From Macrostomum hystrix (Eukaryota; Platyhelminthes; Macrostomidae): a stretch of 64,000 bases of DNA. Location of the stretch: the NCBI GenBank assembly GCA_950097015.1, contig CATNEN010000002.1:5673001-5737000 (forward strand), read 5' to 3'. Below are positions 12,226 through 24,600 of this stretch, in pieces. How positions within the stretch are numbered: position 1 is the first letter of the stretch; the number at the start of each line of letters is the position of its first letter. A program made the position numbers and the translations under genes. A model generated the notes under the pieces. That model was not told the DNA's origin. It searched no databases and saw only the letters and a program-made list of their open reading frames with translations.

Positions 12226-13185
12226 CTTTACCCCACCTCTAATCTCACTATCTCATCTATCTACGTGTAATCTCGCTAATCTTAATCTCCATACCAGAAC
12301 TCTAACTTCTCTCTCCGTCTCTAATCTCTCTAACCCCATCTCTAATCTCTCTAACCCCATCTCTAATCTCTCTAACCGCATCTCTAATCTCTGTACCACG
12401 TCTCTAATCTCTCTAACCCTATCTCTAATCTCTCTAGCTCCATCTCTAATCTCTGTACCACCGTCTCTAATCTCTCTAACCCCATCTCTAATCTCTCTAA
12501 CCCCATCTCTAATCTCTGTACCACCGTCTCTAATCTCTCTAAGCCCATCTCTAATCTGTGTACCACCGTCTCTAATCTCTCTAACCCTATCTCTAATCTC
12601 TCTAACCCCATCTCTAATCTCTGTACCACCGTCTCTAATCTCTCTAACCCTATCTCTAATCTCTCTAACCCCATCTCTAATCTCTGTACCACCGTCTCTA
12701 ATCTCTCTAACCCTATCTCTAATCTCTGTACCACCGTCTCTAATCTCTCTAACCCTATCTCTAATCTCTGTACCACCGTCTCTAATCTCTCTAACTCCAT
12801 CTCTAATCTCTCTAACTCCATCTCTAATCTCTCTAACCCTATCTCTAATCTCTGTACCACCGTCTCTAATCTCTCTAACCCTATCTCTAATTTCTGTACC
12901 TTGTCTCTAATCTCTCTAACCCTATCTCTAATCTCTGTACCGTCGTCTCTAATCTCACTACGCTATTTCTAGTCTCTCTACCCTAACTCTAATCTCTCTT
13001 ACCCGATGTCTATTTTCTCTTACCCGATGTCTATTTTCTCGAACCCGATGTCTAGTCTCTCTAACCCGATGTCTAGTCTCTCTAGTCCCATTTCTAGTCT
13101 TTATAACCCATCTCTAATCTCTCCACCCCATCACTAGTCTCTCTAACGCCATCTCTAATCTCTCTACCCGCATATTTAATCTGCT
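12225..13185. repeat. 21-bp pyrimidine-rich minisatellite
   Basis: About 45 copies of CTCTAATCTCTCTAACCCCA-like units. They become more divergent toward 13,185. The 21-bp period keeps frames open on both strands (residues LISLTPS repeated), which explains the 268-residue frame here. Confidence 0.93.
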
Positions 13186-13299
13186 GTGAGATATCAAAGC
13201 TTTGATTCTTTCAAATGGCAGAAATATAATTTTCTTTATAAAAAGCCAAATGCAGGAAAATGACACAGAGATATATTGAAGAAGTTAATATTTTTTTTC

Positions 13300-13400
13300 T
13301 GCATCCAAAGTAGAACAAAACCCATACAACTATAGCTGAACAGTAGGACTTGAACTCGGTGTCTTATTACTGTGCCGACAAGCCAGGCTAACTTATAAGT
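13300..13400 (-). repeat. Possible tRNA-like SINE fragment
   Basis: On the minus strand GAGTTCAAGTCC resembles a Pol III box B, preceded about 35 bases earlier by an imperfect box A (TAGCCTGGCTTGTCGG). No full cloverleaf is convincing and no second copy was matched, so this is tentative. Confidence 0.3.
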
Positions 13401-13674
13401 ATTAATATAACTCTAACAGGATATGCTGCATGGCTGTGCGGTGACTAATCATTATGCTTGCTATTCTGTGAGTATTCAAGAGACACTGCACGTAGAAGCA
13501 TAGAGAAGTAAATGAATACCGTATCGCCAGACCAGTGCTTGACATCTGATGCCTTCAATGGGGGACCATGCCTTGAAGGCAGCTGTTTGCTACATCACGC
13601 GGCAACATGTCCTGCGGTTCTTTCGATTGGCTGAACGCACTGCAGTATCTGCAACAACTGGCATTGTCCCTCTG

Positions 13675-14445
13675 TCACCCTGTACAGTTGTCTGTCACTC
13701 TGTACACTTCTCTGTCATCCTGTACACTTCTCTGTCATCCTGTACACTTCTCTGTCATCCTGTACACTTCTCTGTCACCCTGTACAGTTGTCTGTCACTC
13801 TGTACACTTCTCTGTCATCCTGTACACTTCTCTGTCATCCTGTACACTTCTCTGTCATCTTGTACACTTCTCTGTCATCCTGTACACCTCTCTGTCATCC
13901 TGTACACTTCTCTGTCACTCTGTACACTTCTCTGTCATCCTGTACACTTCTCTGTCATCCTGTACACTTCTCTGTCATCTTGTACACTTCTCTGTCATCC
14001 TGTACACTTTTCTGTCATCCTGTACACTTCTCTGTCACTCTGTACACTTCTCTGTCATCCTGTACACTTCTCTGTCATCCTGTACACTTCTCTGTCATCC
14101 TGTACACTTCTCTGTCATCTTGTACACTTCTCTGTCATCCTGTACACTTCTCTGTCATCCTGTACACTTCTCTGTCATCTTGTACACTTCTCTGTCATCT
14201 TGTACACTTCTCTGTCATCTTGTACACTTCTCTGTCACCCTGTACACTTCTCTGTCATCCTGTACACTTCTCTAGCATCCTGTACACTTCTCTGTCATCC
14301 TGTACACTTCTCTGTCATCTTGTACACTTCTCTGTCATCCTTTACACTTCTCGGTCATCCTGTACACTTCTCTGTCATCTTGTACACTTCTCTGTCATCC
14401 TGTACACTTCTCTGTCATCCTGTACACTTCTCTGTCACTCTTTAT
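13675..14445. repeat. 20-bp minisatellite
   Basis: About 38 copies of TGTACACTTCTCTGTCATCC with variants CACTC and CATCT in the last five bases. Three units make 60 bp, so three staggered frames of 200-300 residues remain open. Not a gene. Confidence 0.96.
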
Positions 14446-14639
14446 AATTTTGCATCAATTTGTATTATAATTTGAACGTAAATTTATTTGCGATGCATCG
14501 GGACATGTTGATTCATTCAAGTCCCACTATCTCTGACCATTTTTTCTGCTGCTTTATTTCGAACGAATCAGAAGATCTCGAATTTCTTGCAAACTAATTC
14601 ATATTTAATTAGTTTTAAATATTTAAAACTAATTTAATT

Positions 14640-15560
14640 AATTAATTCTTTTGTGTTGAGAGTGGGAAAAAGTTGAGGGAGAGAGTGAAGCGAGAGAGTG
14701 CAGGGAGAGAGTGCAGGGAAAGAGTGCAGGGAGAGAGTGCAGGGAAAGAGGGTGTGAGGGTTAGAGTAGAGGGGGAAAGGTAGAGTTGAGAGAGTCGGGA
14801 GGAGGAGAGTAAATGGTGTGAGATTGTAAAGAGGAAGAAATGAGAAAATAAGAGTGCAGGGAGAGAGACTGTGGAGAGAGAGTGGAGGGAGAGAGACTGT
14901 GGAGAGAGAGTGGAGGGAGAGAGACTGTGGAGAGAGAGAGTGGAGGGAGAGAGAATGTGGAGAGAGAGTGGAGGGAGAGAGTGAAGGGAGAGAGACTGTG
15001 GAGAGAAAGTGGAGGGAGAGAGACTGTGGAGAGAGAGTGGAGGGAGAGAGACTGTGGAGAGAGAGTGGAGGGAGAGAGACTGTGGAGAGAGAGTGGAGGG
15101 AGAGAGACTGGAGAGAGAGTGGAGGGAGAGAGTGGAGGGAGAGAGACTGTGGAGAGAGAGTGGAGGGAGAGAGACTGTGGAGAGAGAGTGGGGGGAGAGA
15201 GACTGTGGAGAGAGAGTGAAGGGAGAGAGACTGTGGAGAGAGAGTGGAGGGAGAGAGACTGTGGAGAGAGAGTGGAGGGAGAGAGACTGTGGAGAGAGAG
15301 TGGTGGGAGAGAGTGGAGGGAGAGAGTAGAGAGAGTGAAGGGAGAAAGTGAAGGGAGAAAGTGGAGGGAGACGGGGGAGAGTAGGAGAGGAAAGGGGGAG
15401 AGATGGAATTTGGGGAAAATCATTAGAGCAGAACGAGGGGGTGTGAGGGAGACAGTTGAGGCAGAGATTGTAAAGAGGAAGAAATGAATAGAGAGGATGA
15501 GAGAAGAGTGGAAAGAAGAAAAAGTAGAGAAAGATGAGGAGAGGAGGGGGTGAGAGGAGC
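14640..15560. repeat. 28-bp purine-only strand array (GA-rich)
   Basis: The core (about 14,850-15,330) repeats GAGTGGAGGGAGAGAGACTG plus TGGAGAGA. The flanks decay into irregular GA-rich sequence to about 15,560. The plus strand is almost all purine apart from the CT and T interruptions, giving polypurine-polypyrimidine duplex. Confidence 0.92.
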
Positions 15561-16130
15561 AAGGAGAAGAGAGAGCTGAGAGAATGAAGAAGCTACTGCA
15601 ATAAAAGAAGGAAAAGGCACTAAAAAGTTGTCTGAAGTGTCTGACCGCAAGCCCTACTAAACTGTCTATTGTGCTTCAAAACCTGCAGCAATTCAATTCA
15701 CAGTTGATTCACAGTCTCCTTCCAAGCGATGTCTGTTATTTCGCATTCCAAACAGTCTTTTTGCCTGCGCGTTGTTCTCACATTCTTCTGCTTCTCCATG
15801 TCCTTCCCCATGAAAACAGCCAAGGGCTGTTGTTTCAAAACCGGCATTTAGCATAGTGAAAGCTAACAAAAACACCAGCAGCTGCTGGCTCAAAGCTTCA
15901 AGGCCATTTCATGTCCGGAGAATTTTATCGAAAACTCCGCCCCTCATATCATTCTCGAGTTTTTGAGATGCTGCTCGCCTTGGGTTATGAAAACAAACAC
16001 ACAACCTTAGCGAGTGGCTGTTCTGTTATGTAACATCTCAACAGGCTTGAGAACTGAGTTCTCAGTGCGTACTGTTTGTTGGCACATCTGTAAACTGGAA
16101 TCACTGCTGCGTGAGCTGCTCATGTCCCTG
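15560..16130. other. Spacer, nothing recognised
   Basis: Mixed-composition sequence between two arrays. No splice-supported exon, RNA gene or repeat match to elsewhere in the window was found. Confidence 0.4.
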
Positions 16131-16134
16131 ATTG

Positions 16135-17876
16135 GCTGGCTCAGAATTGACTGGCTGAGAATTGACTGGCTGAGAATTGACTGGCTGAGAATTGACTGGC
16201 TGAGAATTGACTGGCTGAGAATTGACTGGCTGAGAATTGACTGGCTGAGAATTGAGTGGGTGAGAATTGACTGGCTGAGAATTGACTTTGTGAGAATTGA
16301 TTGGGTGAGAATTGACTGGCTGAGAATTGACTTTGTGAGAATTGATTGGGTGAGAATTGACTGGCTGAGAATTGACTTTGTGAGAATTGACTGGCTGAGA
16401 ATTGAGTGGGTGAGAATTGATTGGGTGAGAATTGACTGGCTGAGAATTGACTTTGTGAGAATTGACTGGCTGAGAATTGACTGGCTGAGAATTGACTGGA
16501 TGAGAATTGAGTGGGTGAGAATTGATTGGGTGAGAATTGACTGGCTGAGAATTGACTGGCTGAGAATTGACTGGCTGAGAATTGACTGGCTGAGAATTGA
16601 CTTTGTGAGAATTGACTTTGTGAGAATTGAGTGGGTGAGAATTGACTGGCTGAGAATTGACTGGCTGAGAATTGACTTTGTGAGAATTGACTGGCTGAGA
16701 ATTGACTGGCTGAGAATTGACTTTGTGAGAATTGATTGGGTGAGAATTGACTGGCTGAGAATTGACGTTGTGAGAATTGACTGGCTGAGAATTGAGTGGG
16801 TGAGAATTGATTGGGTGAGAATTGACTGGCTGAGAATTGACTTTGTGAGAATTGACTGGCTGAGAATTGACTGGCTGAGAATTGACTGGATGAGAATTGA
16901 GTGGGTGAGAATTGATTGGGTGAGAATTGACTGGCTGAGAATTGACTGGCTGAGAATTGACTGGCTGAGAATTGACTGGCTGAGAATTGACTTTGTGAGA
17001 ATTGACTTTGTGAGAATTGAGTGGGTGAGAATTGACTGGCTGAGAATTGACTGGCTGAGAATTGACTTTGTGAGAATTGACTGGCTGAGAATTGACTGGC
17101 TGAGAATTGACTGGCTGAGAATTGACTGGCCGAGAATTGACTGGCTGAGAATTGACTGGCTGAGAATTGACTGGCTGAGAATTGACTGGCTGAGAATTGA
17201 CTTTGTGAGAATTGACTGGATGAGAATTGAGTGGGTGAGAATTGATTGGGTGAGAATTGACTGGCTGAGAATTGACTTTGTGAGAATTGACTGGCTGAGA
17301 ATTGAGTGGGTGAGAATTGATTGGGTGAGAATTGACTGGCTGAGAATTGACTTTGTGAGAATTGACTTTGTGAGAATTGACTGGCTGAGAATTGACTGGA
17401 TGAGAATTGAGTGGGTGAGAATTGATTGGGTGAGAATTGACTGGCTGAGAATTGACTGGCTGAGAATTGACTGGCTGAGAATTGACTGGCTGAGAATTGA
17501 CTTTGTGAGAATTGACTTTGTGAGAATTGACTGGCTGAGAATTGACTGGCTGAGAATTGACTGGCTGAGAATTGACTGGCTGAGAATTGACTGGCCGAGA
17601 ATTGACTGGCTGAGAATTGACTGGCTGAGAATTGACTGGCTGAGAATTGACTGGCTGAGAATTGACTTTGTGAGAATTGACTGGCTGAGAATTGACTGGC
17701 TGAGAATTGACTTTGTGAGAATTGACTGGCTGAGAATTGACTGGCTGAGAATTGACTGGCTGAGAATTGACTGGCTGAGAATTGACTTTGTGAGAATTGA
17801 CTGGCTGAGAATTGACTGGCTGAGAATTGACTTTGTGAGAATTGACTGGCTGAGAATTGACTGGCTGAGAATTGAC
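16135..17876. repeat. 15-bp minisatellite with higher-order structure
   Basis: About 116 perfectly phased copies of TGAGAATTGACTGGC. The last five bases vary among a small set (CTGGC, CTTTG, GTGGG, TTGGG, CTGGA). Blocks of variants recur in the same order: the rare CTGGA-GTGGG-TTGGG run appears near 16,495, 16,885, 17,215 and 17,395. Because 15 is a multiple of three, both strands carry frames above 630 residues. They lack any non-repeat domain. Confidence 0.96.
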
Positions 17877-17879
17877 ATG

Positions 17880-18446
17880 GAAAGCTTAGACTCAGATGAG
17901 AACTGGGTTAGTGGCACGTTGTAATGCATTTCGAATTTATTATTATTTATCACCGCATTTCAAATTGAACTTGCAAAGTCCCAAACACCCATGATCTTTA
18001 CATATCCTTTGTGCGCCAGCGAATTCGCTAATCTTGGAAATTCAGCTGTAGTGAGTAAGCGACAATCTGAGAGAGATGGTTTCGCAATTCGGTTTCGCTG
18101 CCTTGGCTGTGAGTCGGACTGCTAATTCCTCACAACCCCTGTACCCATTGTTCGTTATTGTTCCTTGGGCGATATTGTCTGAGAATGCTCGCGGCTGCAA
18201 AGTCCCGGGACTTAAGGAACGGTCGTTGATTTAGTCTGCACGGCGCCAAATTTTCTCCTCACTGCCAATCCACGCATGCAGGCGCTCGACCAATCAGCTA
18301 TCAGCTGCATTCCTATTGGTTGTTGAAGTTGGGACGAATTCGCTAACAAATGTGATATATATCCTACAGTTCAAACTGCCAGTTCTGATATCTATACCAA
18401 CTCAAATTTAATAAGTGCCATCTGTAGCTCACGTGTTCCATCGGCA
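17880..18446. other. Spacer and presumed promoter region of the forkhead gene
   Basis: No gene was recognised. This is the only sequence between the 15-bp array and the first forkhead exon, so proximal promoter elements should lie here. An imperfect CCAATCA occurs near 18,290 and ATTGG near 18,316. Confidence 0.35.
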
Positions 18447-20486
18447 ATGGAGTCTGATCATGTGTACAACAGTCACTGGTGAGTTTCTGAAATATTTTTT
18501 CAGCATCAATTTTTTTCTTGAACTGTCTTTCTTCGTCTCTCATTTTTGCTGTCAATCTATACTCAATCTCACAGCCTCTCTCTCAATCTCACAGCCTCTC
18601 TCTCAATCTCACAGCCTCTCCTTAAATCTCACAGCCTCTCCCTAAATCTCACAGCCTCTCCTTAAATCTCACAGCCTCTCCCTAAATCTCACAGCCTCTC
18701 TCCAATCTCACAGTCTCTCTCTCAATCTCACAGTCTCTCTCAATCTCACAGCCTCTCTCTCAATCTCACAGTCTCTCTCTCAATCTCACAGCCTCTCTCT
18801 CAATCTCACAGCCTCTCTCTCAATCTCACAGCCTCTCTCTCAATCTCACAGCCTCTCCCTAAATCTCACAGTCTCTCTCTCAATCTCACAGTCTCTCTCT
18901 CAATCTCACAGTCTCTCTCTCAATCTCACAGCCTCTCTCTCAATCTTACAGTCTCTCTCTCAATCTCACAGTCTCTCTCTCAATCTCACAGTCTCTCTCT
19001 CAATCTCACAGTCTCTCTCTCAATCTCACAGCCTCTCTCTCAATCTCACAGTCTCTCTCTCAATCTCACAGTCTCTCTCTCAATCTCACAGCCTCTCTCT
19101 CAATCTCACAGTCTCTCTCAATCTCACAGCCTCTCTCTCAATCTCACAGCCTCTCTCTCAATCTCACAGCCTCTCTCTCAATCTCACAGCCTCTCCCTAA
19201 ATCTCGCAGCCTCTCCTTAAATCTCACAGCCTCTCCTTAAATCTCACAGCCTCTCCTTAAATCTCACAGCCTCTCCCTAAATCTCACAGCCTCTCCTTAA
19301 ATCTCACAGCCTCTCCTTAAATCTCACAGCCTCTCCTTAAATCTAATACTTTCTTCTGTCTCACAGTATCTCTCTTTCAATCTCACAGTCTCCTAAATCT
19401 CTGCCTCAATCTCATAGTTTCCTTAACCTCACAGTATCTCTCCCTTCATCTAATGCAGAACCACCCTTCGCCCTTGATTTGCCAGCTTTGACAGCAACGA
19501 GTCCTCTTCCGAAGCGTGTCCAATTCTGACTGCAGCTGGGCAACATTATCACGGCGCACAGCAGCAGATGCTGCCGCCGCCACCGCCTCAGCAGCGTCTG
19601 GAGCAGCTGCGAAGGCCGGGCATGTCCTACGTTGCCATCATCACAATGGCCATTAGGAGTTCGCCAAACGGTCAGATTGCATCCACGATGCAGCCTGTAT
19701 TTGTTTGTTTTCGTTCACTTAGACTAGATAAATCTACTTTAACTAAATTACTACTTAAAGTAGAACGACGGGTTACTACGTTTCTACGTTTATAAATGGG
19801 AAAATATATACACGATGGCTTTTTTGACATTGAAAATGCAATAATTTATTTTTAGAATTCAGAAACTACTTGTTTTTTGCTGAATGAGTCCGTAGTCCTA
19901 GAAAACTAGTTCAAATCCATTCTCGATCCCCAACCACAGGCTGCATGACACTCAGTGAGATCTACGACTTCATGCGCTCCCGCTGGCAGCATTTTCGCGA
20001 CTCCGACAATCCGCGCCGTTGGCAGAACTCCGTGCGACACAATCTAAGCCTGAACGACTGCTTCCAGAAGGCTGGGAAGGCGCCTAGCGGCAAGAAGGGC
20101 CACTACTGGCGTCTGCATCCGCTGGCCGTCGACATGTTCAGCTCTGGGTCGCCTCGGCGACGCGCCAGAAAGTTCCGATCGGCATCGGCAGCCAGTGGAC
20201 AGGCGACTCCGCAGCAAACCGAGGTGCCAAACCTGCCCAGTTGGATCTCTCCGCCGCAGCAGCAGCAGCAGCTCCCTGCAGCTACGGTGACTTCTGCTGA
20301 GACGCCGCCTCAGTTTGAGTCGCCCGCAGCGACAGCAGCAGCTGCAGCAGCAGCAACCGGTGCGCATTTTAGCTATGCAACAGATGGCTACGGCTATGGC
20401 TATGCTCACGGCTATGCGAACTCAAATGGGTACACTCCAAGCCATCAATCTCAGCAATACCCTCTATATCAGCAGCATTATTATCC

Positions 20487-20529
<43 letters not shown>

Positions 20530-20763
20530 GATCATCTGTCAAGCGAGCCCAGCGCCTATCCTTGGTCCTGGGCTGCAGCTGCAGCCGCCGCCGCCGCCGC
20601 CACCGCCACCGCAGGCGCTCCTTGGTGGCTTTTGCCGCACCCGAGTTCAGCTTATTATCAGCACTATCAGCAGCAGCAGCAGCCGCTGCGTGCAGATCCG
20701 GTGGCGTCTCCGGCCACCCCACCAGAGTCTGTGCAGTACAGCGAACATTCCTGCGGCTTCTAA
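18447..20763 (+). CDS. Forkhead box transcription factor
   Basis: Three exons join in frame: 18,447-18,478 (MESDHVYNSH plus two bases), 19,486-19,670 and 19,940-20,763, giving 346 residues. The forkhead DNA-binding domain spans about residues 54-150 and is split by an intron after SSPNG. It begins RPGMSYVAIITMAI, includes MTLSEIYDFM, and has recognition helix WQNSVRHNLSLNDCF and wing GKKGHYWRLHP. The domain ends with RRRARKFR, which with the LSEIY and GHYW features recalls FoxF, though FoxQ2 or FoxL are possible. Relative to common members there are about two extra residues before WQNS (DSDNPRRW). The C-terminal half is rich in poly-Q and poly-A with Y/G/H repeats and probably acts in activation. 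It is a nuclear regulator. The tiny first exon rests on a phase match and a GTGAGT donor. Confidence 0.88.
18555..19350. repeat. 20-bp minisatellite in intron 1 of the forkhead gene
   Basis: About 39 copies of CTCTCAATCTCACAGCCTCT with variants CCTAAA and CTTAAA. Each unit contains a pyrimidine tract followed by CACAG, which looks like a splice acceptor, so about 39 pseudo-acceptors precede the true one at 19,485. Confidence 0.95.
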
Positions 20764-21601
20764 TTAATTTCAAAATTTCAACAGAACATTTTTTGAACCT
20801 GTCCTTTGCATCTACTTACATGAGATTACGATAGTAGTATTGTACGCATTTTTGCTGTTAGCTTTTTTGAAATCGTAAATTTATTTGACGTATAGTATGT
20901 TACGGAGTTAAATAATGGCCACAACACGAGTGCGTGTATTTTCAAGTGTAAGACTCTTTTCCGATTTTGCTTTGTGGCTCAAGTCTTTGTTCCTCGATCG
21001 CTCATAGATGCTGCTGTTCGTTCTTTGTGTTGAATTTTTTGCGATTCGAACTCACGACCTTGTTTCTTGTTTCTTCAACGATTAACTTTGCTCGAATTTG
21101 TCACTTTGTTGCGCTTTTTTGCTATTTTTCAACTCACTCGCAGAGAACAAAATGAAATATTTCTAGCTAAATACACTTCACTATTTATATAATAGCACCG
21201 CTTTAAAAGTGTTACTATTTCTGGTTTAATTTTTATTTACGCAAATCATACTGCTGTCGAAAAATTAGAATAATGGTGGTTTTGGCTAATTAAAATTTGA
21301 TCTTTTGAAAAAATGTGGGGAATTCTCAACACGATTTCAAGAATAAAAAAATTTCACGTAGGCTTGAGTGATTGTAAATAGTGATCAACATTGATTCCAC
21401 ACATGGAGACTATACTCATGCATGTGTCGTCATTAGCAACCATCGTTGGAGCGTCCTAAATAATTAATCTCAGGCACTGAGATTTCTGTCGTAAGTACAC
21501 TTCACGAGGTTTTTAGGATACTTTTGTGTCACACTGAGCTGTATTCTGTCAGTCTTCAACCAGGATATTCAACACTGAACTCTGAGTAAATCTACGGCAG
21601 C
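20764..21601. other. Spacer between forkhead and tetraspanin genes
   Basis: AT-rich spacer of about 840 bases. A plus-strand AATAAA-type signal at about 21,342 could serve the forkhead transcript. Nothing else was recognised. Confidence 0.4.
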
Positions 21602-24600
21602 ATGTCTGGTGGACTGTGGGCCTGCAGCAGTCACGTCTGCGCGATTTTCCTCATTGTCATCAACGTGCTGGCAATGGTGAGCTGTGTGATGGAAGTGACA
21701 ATGGAAGTAGAATAGAAATGGAACTGAGGTGGAATAGAAATGGAATGGAAGTGGAAATGATATAGAATAGAATTGAGATGGAAGATGATATTTTTTATCG
21801 TCCGTGCCTAATCTTAATCTCATGCTGATCTCTTTTATGATTTCTCATGTCTTCCGTATGTCATTTATATAACACAATCTTCCCCTGTCTCATCTCTCCT
21901 GTGTCTCTCCCCTGTCTCATTACTCCCTTGCCATATCTCTTCTGTGTCTCTCCCCTGTCTCATCTCTCCCGTGCCTCATCTCTCCTGTGTCTCTCCCCTG
22001 TCTCATCTCTCCTGTGTCTCTCCCCTGTCTCATCTCTCCCGTGCCTTATCTCTCCTGTGTCTCTCCCCTGTCTCATCTCTCCTGTGTCTCTCCCCTGTCT
22101 CATCTCTCCTGTGTCTCTCCCCTGTCTCATCTCTCCTGTGTCTCTCCCCTGTCTCATCTCTCCCGTGCCTCATCTCTCCTGTGTCTCTCCCCTGTCTCAT
22201 CTCTCCTGTGTCTCTCCCCTGTCTCATCTCTCCTGTGTCTCTCCCCTGTCTCATCTCTCCTGTGTCTCTCCCCTGTCTCATCTCTCCTGTGTCTCTCCCC
22301 TATCTCATCTCTCCTGTGTCTCTCCCCTGTCTCATCTCTCCTGTGTCTCTCCCCTGTCTCATCTCTCCTGTGTCTCTCCCCTGTCTCATCTCTCCCGTGC
22401 CTCATCTCTCCTGTGTCTCTCCCCTGTCTCATCTCTCCTGTGTCTCTCCCCTGTCTCATCTCTCCTGTGTCTCTCCCCTGTCTCATCTCTCCTGTGTCTC
22501 TCCCCTGTCTCATCTCTCCTGTGTCTCTCCCCTGTCTCATCTCTCCTGTGTCTCTCCCCTGTCTCATCTCTCCCGTGCCTCATCTCTCCCCTGTCTCATC
22601 TCTCCCGTATCTCATCTCTCCCCTGTCTTATTTCTCCCGTCTCTCATCTCTCCCCTGTCTTATTTCTCCCGTCTCTCATCTCTCCCCTGTCTTATTTCTC
22701 CCGTCTCTCATCTCTCCCCTGTCTTATTTCTCCCGTCTCTCATCTCTCCCCTGTCTCATCACTCTTAGAGACGACAACGGAAATGAAAGATGAAAGATTG
22801 CGAGCTCATTCTTCTCCTCAATAACCCTCTGATTCTGACCCAATGCCAGGTGTTTTCGTCATTGCTGCTTCTGCTGGGTCTTCTGTTGCTGTGGGGTTAC
22901 CAGCTGATCACTGCCCTGTACCCGGCTGCTCTGTACCAGCTGGATCACCTGAGCAAGCAGCTCAACTCCGCTTTGGGCAGCTCCGATATTGACGCCAGGC
23001 GGTTGCTAAGCGGCGTAGCAACAATGACAACACCGGCCGGGGCGGCGTGTCTCACGCTGGGACTGGTTGTCATGGCAACCGCTTGCTTGGGTTGTTGCCC
23101 GGCCTCGTGTTGCCAGCAGAAGCGCAAGAAGGCATTGATTGCGGTAAAACAATAAGATTTGTTACTGTACACCTGGGTTCGGCAACCTTTGCATGCCTCG
23201 CGGGTCAAAGTCTAAAGTAGAAGTTCAGAAATTTGGACCTTAGGGGCAGAAAGAAAGGGGAGAGATGCGACACATGAGAGATTAGACAGGTGAGAGATGA
23301 GACACGGGAGAGATGAGACACGGGAGAGATGAGACACGGGAGAGATGAGACACGGGAGAGATGAGACACGGGAGAGATGAGGCACGGGAGAGATGAGGCA
23401 CGGGAGAGATGAGGCACGGGAGAGATGAGACAGGGGAGAGATGAGACACGGGAGAGATGAGGCACGGGAGAGATGAGGCACGGGAGAGATGAGGCACGAG
23501 AGAGATGAGGCACGGGAGAGATGAGACAGGGGAGAGATGAGACACGGGAGAGATGAGACACGGGAGAGATGAGACACGGGAGAGATGAGACAGGGGAGAG
23601 ATGAGACACGGGAGAGATGAGACAGGGAAGAGATGAGACAGGGTAGAGATGAGGCACGGGAGAGATGAGACAGGGGAGACACGGGTGAGACACGGGAGAG
23701 ATAAGGCACGGAAAATATGAGACACGGTAGAGATGAGACACGGGAGACACGGGTGAGACACGGGAAGATGAGACAGAGGAAAGATGAGACAGGGGAGAGA
23801 TAAGACAGCGGAGAGATGAGACAAGGGAGAGATGAGGCATGGGAAGATCCTGAGAGATGAGACATGGAAAAGATGAGACACGGGAGAGATGAGACAGGGG
23901 AGAGATGAGACACGGGAGAGATGAGAGACAGGAGAGATGAGACACGGGAGAGATGAGGCACGGGAGAGATGAGGCACGGGAGAGATGAGGCACGGGAGAG
24001 ATGAGACAGGGGAGAGATGAGAGACAGGAGAGATGAGACACGGGAGAGATAAGACACGGGAGAGATGGCACACGGGAGAGATGAGACACGGGAGAGATGA
24101 GACACGGGAGAGATAAGACACGGGAGAGATGACACACGGGAGAGATGAGACACGGGAGAGATGACACACGGGAGAGATGAGACACGGGAGAGATAAGACA
24201 CGGGAGAGATGACACACGGGAGAGATGAGACAGGGGAGAGATGAGACACGGGAGAGATTAGACACGGGAGAGATGACACACGGGAGAGATGAGACACGGG
24301 AGAGATGAGACACGGGAGAGATGAGAGACAGGAGAGATGAGACACGGGAGAGATGAGACAGGGGAGAGATGAGACACGGGAGAGATGAGACACGGGAGAG
24401 ATGAGACACGGGAGAGATGAGACAGGGGAGAGATGAGACATGGAAAAGATGAGACACGGGAGAGATGAGACAGGGGAGAGATAAGACACGGGAGAGATGA
24501 GAGACAGGAGAGATCAGACACGGTAGAGATGAGACAGGGGAGAGATGAGACACGGGAGAGATGAGATACGCCAACATGTATCTTGAATTTTATGCCTTAA

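Noticed and set aside
16007-17953. Two open frames above 630 residues on opposite strands
   Set aside because: Both are products of a 15-bp tandem repeat without stops; no unique domain, splice support or start context.
23205-24577. Minus-strand frames of 336-431 residues of repeated S/L/P/C sequence
   Set aside because: They come from the 16-bp intronic array, which has frames open in all three phases.
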